DNA of 64,000 bases, taken from contig NC_072814.1 in the NCBI RefSeq assembly GCF_003013715.1, positions 496,001 through 560,000 of the forward strand, in the 5' to 3' direction. Position numbers and translations under genes: made by a program. The stretch comes from Candidozyma auris (lineage: Eukaryota; Ascomycota; Pichiomycetes; Serinales; Metschnikowiaceae). The notes under the pieces are model-generated. The model saw only the letters and a list, made by a program, of their open reading frames with translations, was not told where the DNA came from and searched no databases. Of this stretch, positions 47,653 through 55,781 are shown in pieces (position 1 is the first letter of the stretch; each line of letters begins with the position of its first letter).

Positions 47653-48375
47653 TCAAAGCGAAGGGGGAGGAGGTGGCGGGGAGGACTCCTTCTTTTCCTT
47701 TAACTTTTGCTCTAGTCTGTCGAACTCCTTATTGGCGATCTCCTCCTCAGGATCGAGAATTTGTACCACTTCTCTCACTTCTTCGATGTAATGCATGAGC
47801 ATTGCCTCGATACCTCCCTTGAGGGTGTCCTCAGAAAGTGAGCAAGATTTGCACGCGCCCTGTAATTTGAGGAACACAGTGCCCGTCTCCTCATCAAATG
47901 CCTTGTACTCGATGTCTCCACCGTCATCTTGGATGGCGGGTCTGATTCTAGTTTCTATCAACTCCTTTATCATAGCGACGACTTCAGAGTCCTTCTCACT
48001 GGCAGCAAGGGAATCTTTTTCAGATTCCAAAAGCTCCTTGGTGATGACTGGCTCCTTGTCTGAAGTGAGAAACTTATCCATCAACTCCGTGACTTCCGGG
48101 CGCAAGTGAGCCCAGTTGACATGATCTTGTTTGTTGACAGTGATGAAATCATGACCAATCATGACAGACTTCACACCAGGGAGCTTGAAGATCTTGAGGG
48201 CCAAGGGAGAATGAACTGCTTGGAGAGATGAGCCAAACTCGAAGGTCTTGTTCTCCAAAGGGGATATTGGACGTTCGGGAGATACGAACTTCAATGCATT
48301 CTGATTGGGCGTGGGGTATGTCTTGAATGAGAGAAATCTCCTGCTTGTGCTGATGAGGTTGTACTTTCTCAGCAT
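47653..48375 (-). CDS. NFU1: Mitochondrial Fe-S scaffold/carrier protein Nfu1
   Basis: 240 residues from the ATG at 48375 (the frame is open upstream from a GTG). The start MLRKYNLISTSRRFLSF is a mitochondrial presequence. A Nfu N-terminal domain follows (ENKTFEFGSSLQAVHSPLAL, LPGVKSVMIGHDFITVNK), then the NifU-type domain with RPAIQDDGGDIEYKAF and the cluster-ligand pair CKSC (Cys175, Cys178). Nfu1 passes 4Fe-4S clusters to lipoyl synthase and succinate dehydrogenase. The C-terminus carries a low-complexity tail with seven prolines (PPPPPPSL after SS), an oddity for this family. Confidence 0.94.
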   Translation of the reverse strand: MLRKYNLISTSRRFLSFKTYPTPNQNALKFVSPERPISPLENKTFEFGSSLQAVHSPLALKIFKLPGVKSVMIGHDFITVNKQDHVNWAHLRPEVTELMDKFLTSDKEPVITKELLESEKDSLAASEKDSEVVAMIKELIETRIRPAIQDDGGDIEYKAFDEETGTVFLKLQGACKSCSLSEDTLKGGIEAMLMHYIEEVREVVQILDPEEEIANKEFDRLEQKLKEKKESSPPPPPPSL

Positions 48376-48508
48376 GTTATTAGATTGGCGTTGATATGTG
48401 CGTAGAAGGTGAATTTGTGATCTTTTAAGTAATGTCACAATGTTTTCTCCGATTCTCGCTCCCGAAGTTTTTTTTGCTGATGCAGTGTGACACAGACTAC
48501 CCCAGAGT

Positions 48509-48514
48509 CACGTG
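48509..48514. promoter_or_regulatory. CACGTG (TCACGTGG) upstream of NFU1
   Basis: 134 bp upstream of the NFU1 ATG, in the TCACGTG context favoured by Cbf1. Cbf1 links sulfur, iron-sulfur and respiratory genes in CTG-clade yeasts, so this is plausible but unproven. Confidence 0.4.
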
Positions 48515-48679
48515 GCCCGCACGCTGACAAATGCCTCGAAAAGATTGGCTGGACCAAATCATCTGCAAAATGACGATAAAAGGAACGATTGAAAGCATTT
48601 TTTTGAACAAACAAAGCTCAAGCTTTGACAACATCAGTGATTGAGCTTGGTGGTGATACTTGAATCCGAGTTGTGAGCT

Positions 48680-48693
48680 CACGTGGTTAGGGT
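48680..48693. promoter_or_regulatory. Adjacent Cbf1-like CACGTG and Tbf1-like TTAGGGT sites
   Basis: CACGTG at 48680-48685 is followed directly by GTTAGGGT; the reverse strand reads ACCCTAAC, the Tbf1 core. In Candida this pair marks ribosomal protein promoters, and Tbf1 also marks snoRNA promoters. No such gene is evident nearby, which makes the site notable. Confidence 0.45.
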
Positions 48694-50336
48694 CACGGAG
48701 TTCTCGATTTCTTGATAGGGGACGGTTGCGAAAGGCTTATCGCCTAGCATCCATTCACCATGCATGGACCATACGTAATTTTGCACTTGGCTAGAATTGG
48801 CACACAAACCGAATGGCTGGACAAACTTTTAAGACTTCTAGCACATTTTTTATGAAACGCAATACTCCAAGCACACTTATGCTGTGTGTGGCCTCTCATG
48901 AACCACGTATCATTCATGGCTTTATAGGGCAATGTAGGGAAGTAATATGTTGTGGGAGCAAAGTCGAGTCTTCAATTGATGATTACTCTGGTGTAGTATA
49001 CGAAGTGGAGTTGTTTGAGGTGAGGTTTCGATTAAGGTTGGATAACCAGAGGAGACTAATGAGCACCTCAACAAGCCAGCTTAAGCATAGCCAAACTCTT
49101 AGCCTCAGGAATGACTTTACTTATAGCTTGCATGAAAGGGAGGTACTTAATTGGAAATTGTGATGTTGTCAAAGGTCAACTGCATAGCTTTAGGCCATTC
49201 GGTGAAGACAATTAGCATCTTGGAAGCTAGATCGACCAAACTCTTCAGGAAGCCTCTGTCGCCTCTCAATCAAGCAACTGCCCGACACAGGTATCTGACC
49301 AGTCAAGAAATTTTTGGAATACTTCCATTGACGGGGAAGAGGCTTGAAACTGGAGAGAGGAGGGGGAAACTCACAAGAGTATAATGGATATCCTAGGGCA
49401 TCATTGCCTGCATCTCAAGAAACGGGTTTCAACATACGATGAAGCCGATTCTACTTTGGGCAAAAAGTTCAAAGGACAAGATGAGTGGTGGGGACACAGA
49501 GGCAATTGCAAAGTCGCCCGTAAATGAATGCTTGGTGGCTCTAGATGATTTCAGAAAGACCTTTATCAAGCGAGGTAGTAGTCTCTCTAGATGGGGTATA
49601 TTCCCAGATAGCGCTGCAAGATAAAGGAAACTGCAGGAGACCTAAAGCAGGCGCGAACCAGCGTGTTAATTTGCAGCCACCGCCTTTTCGTTTAAAGTGT
49701 AAGATGTTCAAAAAATATAAGTTTACGGTAATGAACTGCCTTTCAACAACTGGATCGTGACCAAAAAGAACGCCTTTGCGCTGTCGTCCTTTTTGTGGCC
49801 TCTTAGTTTTGTGCACGCTCGTAAACTACATCAAGGCTTGTGCATTGAGTCGCCCAGGTGAATCATCATGCATTCATCCTGGAAAAGAAGCCAGTGTATC
49901 AGCGTAGCCCAGGGCTGTAATGCCCGAACTCTCGCAGTCTTCATGGAGACGCACACGAATCAACTTTGCCTCAGAGACCATTTCTGCGCCCAGCACAACC
50001 ATGAACAAATTTCACAATGGTTACCAGAGCACTGAATCATATTCGCCATGGCCTCTGGCAGTTGCCAAGCGCCGTTGATCAATGACAGTGAAGCACATGT
50101 GCAAAATGCACCACGTTGGACTAAAAGGGTAATACAATTTATCTCGAGATAAACGACACCTCTAATGCTATTAGTGCAAGCGCCGCAAGGCGATGAGACT
50201 TGATTTGGGAAGCACGGCGCTGGACTCGCGCGAACGCTAGGGAACATTACACCAGTCAGTCAAACAGTCAGGCGACCGATTGCGAATCTGCAGTGAAGGC
50301 CCCCCAGGACATTGTGACCCTGTCGTCCCCTCCAAC

Positions 50337-50342
50337 CACGTG
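50337..50342. promoter_or_regulatory. CACGTG (CCACGTGG), candidate Pho4 site for PHO89
   Basis: 857-862 bp upstream of the PHO89 ATG. Pho4 activates PHO89 in yeasts through CACGTG cores. It has the same CC/GG flanks as the second copy at 50562. Confidence 0.45.
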
Positions 50343-50561
50343 GTGCTGGGGAAGAACAATTGCATGCCAACCAACGCAGACGCCCGATAGGCAAATGAGT
50401 CCACCGAATCGAAACAGGAGAAAATCAATTTGCATTCTGGACAAGGTGCTATATTGTAGTCGCCCTAAACAAAAGTCATGGTAAGTAAAGAAGCTACCGC
50501 TGTGCTGCCGGGCTACAGCGCCGCTGAATTTTCGCAGCCGTTGGCACTGCCTAGGGCCTCC

Positions 50562-50567
50562 CACGTG
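50562..50567. promoter_or_regulatory. CACGTG (CCACGTGG), second candidate Pho4 site for PHO89
   Basis: 632-637 bp upstream of the PHO89 ATG and 225 bp from the first copy. The flanks (TCCCACGTGGAG) are GC-rich, which suits Pho4 better than Cbf1, whose preferred site is TCACGTG. Confidence 0.45.
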
Positions 50568-50607
50568 GAGCGCACTGGGACAAAACGTCTCGCGCTGGCC
50601 CTGACGC

Positions 50608-50617
50608 TGGGTGCAAA
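50608..50617 (+). promoter_or_regulatory. TGGGTGCAAA, reverse-oriented copy of the recurrent motif
   Basis: An exact decamer in the PHO89 upstream region, opposite in orientation to the copy at 50974-50983 and to those at other genes. Confidence 0.3.
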
Positions 50618-50892
50618 AAAGGCAGACGCTCGTGAGACCCCAGTAGGGCACGGCGGCTGCACTAAGCGACGGTACTTTTCCCCAGGGCCGAATCTGAGAC
50701 ACCCCAAGGGAGGCTGCGTGTAGGCGCTACCACAATCACGAATGTGTGGTTGGCGACCTCGGTTACGCAGAAGTGTGCAAATGGGTGTCAATAGAAGAGC
50801 TTGGACAGACAACGTGGGCCTGCCAAGGCTCTGGCGGGCAGTATGGCCCTAGGTCAGTTTATTAGCCTCTGCCAAGGATTTGCTCCGAATCG

Positions 50893-50920
50893 CTGCCTGC
50901 CTGCCTGCCTGCCTGCCTGC
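50893..50920 (+). repeat. CTGC tetranucleotide microsatellite (7 units)
   Basis: Seven perfect tandem CTGC units in the GC-rich PHO89 upstream region. A likely length-variable locus between strains. Confidence 0.9.
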
Positions 50921-50973
50921 TCTCTGTGTAGAAAGGGTGCGACTTCGCGCAGTGCTTCCTTCCCCTGGGCTTT

Positions 50974-50983
50974 TTTGCACCCA
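50974..50983 (+). promoter_or_regulatory. TTTGCACCCA motif upstream of PHO89
   Basis: An exact copy in the direction of PHO89, about 216 bp upstream of its ATG. ATTTGTGC follows immediately, the half site seen upstream of ECM16. Confidence 0.4.
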
Positions 50984-51109
50984 TTTGTGCGGCCGTGTCC
51001 AAGAAAATTCCTCTGTTGGCGTAAGATTCTCTGCTTTTACTGCCTTTGGCGCCTGCTGGGGCCTAATATTGGTCCCTCGTGGTGCAAAAGCTAATAATTT
51101 TGCTCTCCG

Positions 51110-51115
51110 TATAAG
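51110..51115 (+). promoter_or_regulatory. TATA-like element of PHO89
   Basis: TATAAG 84 bp before the ATG and downstream of the CACGTG sites, at a plausible distance for a yeast TATA box in an inducible gene. Confidence 0.35.
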
Positions 51116-51198
51116 TAGTGCCCTCGGCAGCGAATGGTTGCAAATCTCTTTTTCATCTAATCTTCACAGCATCACCTGAAGCACCGACTGAAAGCAAC

Positions 51199-52896
51199 AT
51201 GGCCTTCCATCAATTCGATTATATCTTGGCCATAGCTATTATTTTTGCCTTTTTGGATGCCTTCAACATCGGTGCCAACGATGTGGCCAACTCGTTTTCC
51301 TCCTCGGTCTCATCGAGGTCCTTGAAGTACTGGCAGGCCATGATATTGGCTGCCATTTGCGAGTTCCTTGGTGCGGTGCTTGTGGGTAACAGAGTTTCTG
51401 ACACTATCAGAAAGAAGATTCTCTCTACTGATGCTTTTGCTGATGATCCAACCGTGCTTATGTTGGGTATGGCTATTGCCCTCGTGGGTTCCTCGCTCTG
51501 GTTGAGTTTTGCAACCACCATTGGTATGCCTGTGTCCACCACCCACTCCATCATTGGTGCTGTTATCGGTGTAGGCATTGCTGCCAGAGGTGCCGATAAC
51601 GTTATTTGGGGCTGGTCAGGTTTCGCTCAGATTGTTGCCTCCTGGTTTATCGCTCCATGTATTGCCGGTGCCTTCGCATCCATCGTTTTCCTTATCGCCA
51701 AGTTCGGTGTCTTGGAAATTAAAGAGGAGAAGAAAAGTATCAGAAACGCATTGTTCTTGATCCCCATTTTGGTGTTCATCACCTTCTGTGTGTTGACCAT
51801 GTTGATTGTGTGGAAGGGCTCTCCAAAGTTGAATTTGGACGACTTGTCCACCGGTGCCACTGTCGGCTCCATTTTTGGTGTTGGTGGTGTTGCTATGATT
51901 GTCTACATGGCTTTCATTTTCCCTGTGGTCAGCAGAAAGATTGCCCACAATGACTGGACCATCAAGTGGTACGACGTCTTCAGAGGCCCCGTCTACTGGT
52001 TCAAGCCTCTTGACCAGATTCCTCCAATGCCTGAGGGACATCAGATCACCATTGATTATTACGAGGGTCGTAGAATTGTTGAGAAGGCCCACGATGGCGA
52101 TGTGTCTGAAGTTGACACCAAGGAGAACGCCGCTAAGGAGTCTGTCAACTCCCTAGGAAGTGTCTCTTCAGCTGGTAAGGAAACTGAGACCACCAGACAG
52201 AAATGGTGGAGACTCTTGAAAGCAGGTCCTAAGAAATGGCCATACCTCCTCTGGCTCATGGTTTCTCACGGTTTTACCAAGGATGTCATCTCCCTCCAGA
52301 CCAACGCTAAAGGTATGTTGGCGGGAAACATTAAAAATGTTCATGCCAAGTCCAAGTTTTACAACAACAAGGTCGAGTACCTTTTCTCCTTGCTTCAGGC
52401 CATCACTGCTTGTACCATGTCATTTACTCACGGTGCCAACGATATTGCCAACGCATCTGGTCCTCTTTCCACCGTCTACCTTGTGTGGAACGAGCAGGGC
52501 TTGAAAGACACCCCACCTATCTGGATTCTCTGTTTCACTGGTGCTTCCTTAGTTCTCGGTGTGTGGATGTTTGGGTACAAGATCATGAGTGTCTTGGGCA
52601 ACAAGATGATTTTGCAGTCTCCATCCAGAGGTTTCGCAATTGAGTTTGGTGCTGCCATCACCGTTGTCATGGCCACGCAATTGGCCATCCCTGTGTCCAC
52701 CACTCAGTGTGCTGTCGGTGCAACTGTGTTTGTTGGTTTGTGCAACAAGGACCTCAAGGGAGTTAACTGGAGAATGGTCACCTGGTGCTACTTGGGTTGG
52801 TTTATTACGCTACCAGTTGCTGGCCTCATTTCCGGTATTTTGATGGGTATCATCATCAATGCCCCACGCTTGGGCGTTGAGTACGTGCCACAGTAA
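51199..52896 (+). CDS. PHO89: Plasma-membrane Na+/phosphate symporter Pho89
   Basis: 565 residues from the ATG at 51199 (MAFHQFDYILAIAI); upstream in-frame codons include only a GTG. It belongs to the inorganic phosphate transporter (Pho-4/PiT) family, with an internal duplication of the signature: FNIGANDVANSFSSSVSSR near residue 22-40 and THGANDIANASGPLSTVY in the second half, plus paired GMPVSTTHSIIGAVIG and AIPVSTTQCAVGATVF. About 12 transmembrane helices with a large central cytosolic loop. It imports phosphate with sodium at alkaline pH and is normally induced on phosphate starvation by Pho4. Codon choice is strongly biased (GCC/GGT/AAG, few rare codons), suggesting high expression when induced. 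Confidence 0.97.
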   Translation: MAFHQFDYILAIAIIFAFLDAFNIGANDVANSFSSSVSSRSLKYWQAMILAAICEFLGAVLVGNRVSDTIRKKILSTDAFADDPTVLMLGMAIALVGSSLWLSFATTIGMPVSTTHSIIGAVIGVGIAARGADNVIWGWSGFAQIVASWFIAPCIAGAFASIVFLIAKFGVLEIKEEKKSIRNALFLIPILVFITFCVLTMLIVWKGSPKLNLDDLSTGATVGSIFGVGGVAMIVYMAFIFPVVSRKIAHNDWTIKWYDVFRGPVYWFKPLDQIPPMPEGHQITIDYYEGRRIVEKAHDGDVSEVDTKENAAKESVNSLGSVSSAGKETETTRQKWWRLLKAGPKKWPYLLWLMVSHGFTKDVISLQTNAKGMLAGNIKNVHAKSKFYNNKVEYLFSLLQAITACTMSFTHGANDIANASGPLSTVYLVWNEQGLKDTPPIWILCFTGASLVLGVWMFGYKIMSVLGNKMILQSPSRGFAIEFGAAITVVMATQLAIPVSTTQCAVGATVFVGLCNKDLKGVNWRMVTWCYLGWFITLPVAGLISGILMGIIINAPRLGVEYVPQ

Positions 52897-53177
52897 ACAA
52901 CAAGGCGTCGGTTTGTTCAGTTCTAGGGTCGCATAATTATTGTAATACTCGGTTTAGTAAAATAAAGCTACAAGATAAAGTACTGTAAGTTGCACTTGAC
53001 CAGGTGAATGATTTTCCTTAAGCACCGTTTTAGCCCAGGTAAAAGACTAAAATTCGCAGCCGAGCGAAGCGGGTCTCTACTACAGCACACTTGACACCCG
53101 TGCACCTCAATAGTGATACTTGGTCTCCATGCATATTCAACCAATCTAAACCAGATACAAGTTAAACTCTCTTAAGC

Positions 53178-54056
53178 ATGTCTCTGGAAGAAAAATACGA
53201 TGCTGCTCTCAACCTTTTGCGCAGACTAGATCCTAGACACGTGGAGAAGAATCTCAATTCCATCTGTGCTTTGCTCCAGCACGACAACTCTGACGAGGGA
53301 CAAGAGTTGGCCCAAGACTTGTTGTCTGCTGTGGATACGCCCTTAAAATTAGCAAAATGTGAAGAAACTGGCAAACAGTATTTGTGTTGTGACTACAACA
53401 GGGATGGTGATTCGTACAGATCCCCGTTTTCCAATAAGTACTACCCTCCAACTGGAGACGACGAGTCTCCATTCCCTTCGCCTGTATTGAGAGAGTTGGA
53501 GATCAAGGCTAATGAGAGCTTTGACATCTACAGAGACTTGTACTATGAGAATGGTGGCTATTCATCTGTGTATTTGTGGGACACAGCAGAAGATGAGGCT
53601 GCCGATAGTTTGAAGGAAGGATTTGCAGGTGTTGTGTTGTTTAAGAAGGAGACCGAGGATAAATTGGCCAAGTGGGACTCAATTCATGTCTTTGAGATTA
53701 TTCCCGAAACTTCGACTCTGGCTACGTATAAGATCACTTCCTCTGTCATTTTGGATTTGCTGAGCCAGAGATCGTCGGAAAAGGACCTTTCTTTGGCTGG
53801 CACCATGACAAGACAGTTGGAATCGACGCAGACTCTCAGCACCGAAGGTGGCTCGCTTGAGTGGGCCCATTTAGTCAACTTGGGCCAACAGGTGGAGAAA
53901 TCCGAGTATAATATCCGTAACTTGCTTCAGGAAGTCTACTTCGATAAATTGAAGAACGTCTTGTTAAAGGACTTGAGATCTCTTGGTGATGTCTCCGAAA
54001 AGCAGTTGGAGAATGCTAAGCACTCGGAGATCGTGAAAGGTTTGGAAGGCAGGTAA
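53178..54056 (+). CDS. CAP2: F-actin capping protein beta subunit Cap2
   Basis: 292 residues, the usual length for CapZ beta. It caps barbed ends of actin filaments with Cap1 at cortical patches. Matching segments include EEKYDAALNLLRRLDPRHVE at the N-terminus, YLCCDYNRDGDSYRSPFSNK, YPPTGDDESPFPSPVLRELE, and WDSIHVFEI then TSSVILDLL. The final helix carries the actin-binding tentacle. The ATG at 53178 is the first in frame. Convergent with TDA11. Confidence 0.96.
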   Translation: MSLEEKYDAALNLLRRLDPRHVEKNLNSICALLQHDNSDEGQELAQDLLSAVDTPLKLAKCEETGKQYLCCDYNRDGDSYRSPFSNKYYPPTGDDESPFPSPVLRELEIKANESFDIYRDLYYENGGYSSVYLWDTAEDEAADSLKEGFAGVVLFKKETEDKLAKWDSIHVFEIIPETSTLATYKITSSVILDLLSQRSSEKDLSLAGTMTRQLESTQTLSTEGGSLEWAHLVNLGQQVEKSEYNIRNLLQEVYFDKLKNVLLKDLRSLGDVSEKQLENAKHSEIVKGLEGR

Positions 54057-54133
54057 ATATTTGCACGATAGAAGGTTCACTACACAAATTTCTAATGCTC
54101 ACGTCAGGTCGTAAAACGTTACTTATGCTAATT

Positions 54134-55189
54134 TCAACCAGTCTTCTTGGACTGTCGCATAGAGGAGTAGATCGATAAATCTACCTTGTCCAGATCATCT
54201 TCGCTATCATCTCTATCTTCCGTTAAACTGATCATGGATTCATCATCATCATCTATAACATCGTGATTTGGAGGCGCGTCTTGATTTTCGGCTAAGGTTG
54301 ACATCATGTTAGACTTGACTTCACTGACAAATGACCATAGCGAAGAAGATACTGCCTGAAACATGTCTTCGGAGGTTTTATACTTCGAATCATGCGAAGG
54401 TGGAAGATATCGATCGAAGTTCACAGGTAGCTTCTCTGAAGAATGATCGTCTTCTTTCTCTTTATGCAAGTGTGGTTTTTGATGTGGAAGCATTTTTCGG
54501 CCATTATGCTGCTGTCCTTTATGAAGTTGCTGTTCTGTGGTGCCGCCAAGGGACTTCTCCATTTCGTTTTGAATCATCGAATCTAGTTGTTGGAGGAAGT
54601 TTATAGGCTTGGTAAGGTTCGCCCATATCGTTGAGTTCCCTTCGTTGTTTTGTTCTTGAAGTGTCTTGAAGGAATCCCTTGCCGGTGTATGGCTGGTGTT
54701 ATTGGCGCCACCCAGGTTTCGTTTCCGAGTCTGTCTTTGTAGATGTAGTTCCTTGTATAATGATCTTTGGATGACATTTCGCAACTGCTGCAAATCGTCT
54801 TGTGTGCTTGAAAGCTTTTGCTTTAGATTATTGATACTATCATTTATTGCAACAACAGCCATCTCCTTCAGCGCTAGAAGGCGAAGCTGGTCATCTAGGC
54901 TCAACGACCGTAGTTCCTGGTTCAGAGGCAATGGACGATCGATGAGGGAAGATAGCTCCAGTTCAAATGATACTGTATTTCGAGGTACTTGCGGGGCATC
55001 TTGATTAGGAGAATTATGTGTTTTGGGCTCCGAGTGGCCACGGTTTCTAAAGCGTTCGGCACCCGGGGTAGGCGATACCGTGTTGAAATTAATTCCCTTT
55101 GATCTTACCGAGGAAGAACGAGTGACGCTTCGTTGAGTTATCAGCAATGGCTTGGAAGGAGGCGTTTTCCACCTGACATCGTGGTTCAT
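54134..55189 (-). CDS. TDA11: Tda11-like protein with coiled coil
   Basis: 351 residues, shorter than the 504 of S. cerevisiae Tda11 (Topoisomerase I damage affected). The N-terminus is basic and Ser/Thr-rich. A coiled coil spans about 90-150 (LDDQLRLLALKEMAVVAIND, LKQKLSSTQDDLQQLRNVI). Two conserved blocks identify it: KPINFLQQLDSMIQNEMEKSL (S. cerevisiae [21 protein letters not shown]) and SSSLWSFVSEVKSNMM (SRSLWSFVSDVKAGLL). The C-terminus is acidic. The molecular function is unknown. Confidence 0.78.
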   Translation of the reverse strand: MNHDVRWKTPPSKPLLITQRSVTRSSSVRSKGINFNTVSPTPGAERFRNRGHSEPKTHNSPNQDAPQVPRNTVSFELELSSLIDRPLPLNQELRSLSLDDQLRLLALKEMAVVAINDSINNLKQKLSSTQDDLQQLRNVIQRSLYKELHLQRQTRKRNLGGANNTSHTPARDSFKTLQEQNNEGNSTIWANLTKPINFLQQLDSMIQNEMEKSLGGTTEQQLHKGQQHNGRKMLPHQKPHLHKEKEDDHSSEKLPVNFDRYLPPSHDSKYKTSEDMFQAVSSSLWSFVSEVKSNMMSTLAENQDAPPNHDVIDDDDESMISLTEDRDDSEDDLDKVDLSIYSSMRQSKKTG

Positions 55190-55781
55190 GGTGGAGCTTC
55201 AGTTGACTGCGAAGGAGTAGTGAGATTTGGGACGACTCTATTTTGGTGATGTAGATGCGCACTATGTACCTTGGAAGGACCCGAATTTGGAAACAAACCT
55301 TTGATGGAAAATAAGAATTGCAGATTTCACAATGAGTTTCGCTTAGTTGATGAAAGTTAACGGACAATACCTTGGAAAAGGTCTTATTTGGTATGCCATC
55401 TTCTCATAGCGATACTTGTTTGTTTTGCCCAAATGGGTGCAAAACAGACGCGAGTCATAGAACAGTATCTTTACAAGAGTTGAGCGAATAACAAGTTCAC
55501 CTATTGATGATCTATTTACAAATATTCACATGATTCAAAATCTCTTCGCTCATGTATAATAAACTGTCGTCAGTAGTATCACATCTTGGAGTGTGCTGAA
55601 ATCATCAATCGAGTCCTTATCGCGTCCTTCAGCCACAGTGCTCTACAATGTAAGAACTTGTATATTTCTATCCCAACGCAAGGCTCTTTTCGAAACACAA
55701 TCATCGTCTGCGCTCTAGAACTTAGAGATCAATATCATTCAAAGATAACGCTGTTCATGATTTATCCACGTTTCATGCCAA
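55190..55781. other. Divergent promoter region of TDA11 and the membrane-protein gene
   Basis: 592 bp without a credible gene. It contains one exact TTTGCACCCA motif oriented to TDA11 (55434-55443). The only frames are short and begin at non-ATG codons. Confidence 0.45.
55434..55443 (-). promoter_or_regulatory. TTTGCACCCA motif upstream of TDA11
   Basis: An exact copy in the direction of TDA11, 245 bp upstream of its ATG. Confidence 0.4.

Larger units (their letters stand above)
48376..51198. other. 2.8 kb gene-free region between NFU1 and PHO89, right half GC-rich
   Basis: The longest gene-free stretch in the window. Frames inside it are short, mostly start at GTG or TTG, and resemble nothing. 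The stretch from about 50160 to 51080 is visibly GC-rich (39 of 60 bases in the line starting at 50521), unlike other spacers. It holds CACGTG at 48509, 48680, 50337 and 50562, an ACCCTAA-type Tbf1 core next to the second, a CTGC microsatellite, and two copies of the TTTGCACCCA motif. It must contain the NFU1 and PHO89 promoters and may hide a non-coding RNA. Confidence 0.6.

Noticed and set aside
48960..49150. Box C-like TTGATGATT near 48976 as a C/D snoRNA
   Set aside because: No box D (CTGA) at a suitable distance and no terminal stem; kept only as part of the general non-coding RNA suspicion for this region.
50268..50702. 144-codon minus-strand frame in the GC-rich spacer
   Set aside because: It has a GTG start, odd Cys/Gly/Gln-rich composition and no family resemblance; long stop-free frames are common in GC-rich DNA.
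48376..51198. Centromere candidate
   Set aside because: Centromeres of related yeasts lie in GC-poor gene-free DNA; the right half here is GC-rich and full of promoter-like sites. CENP-A ChIP would decide.
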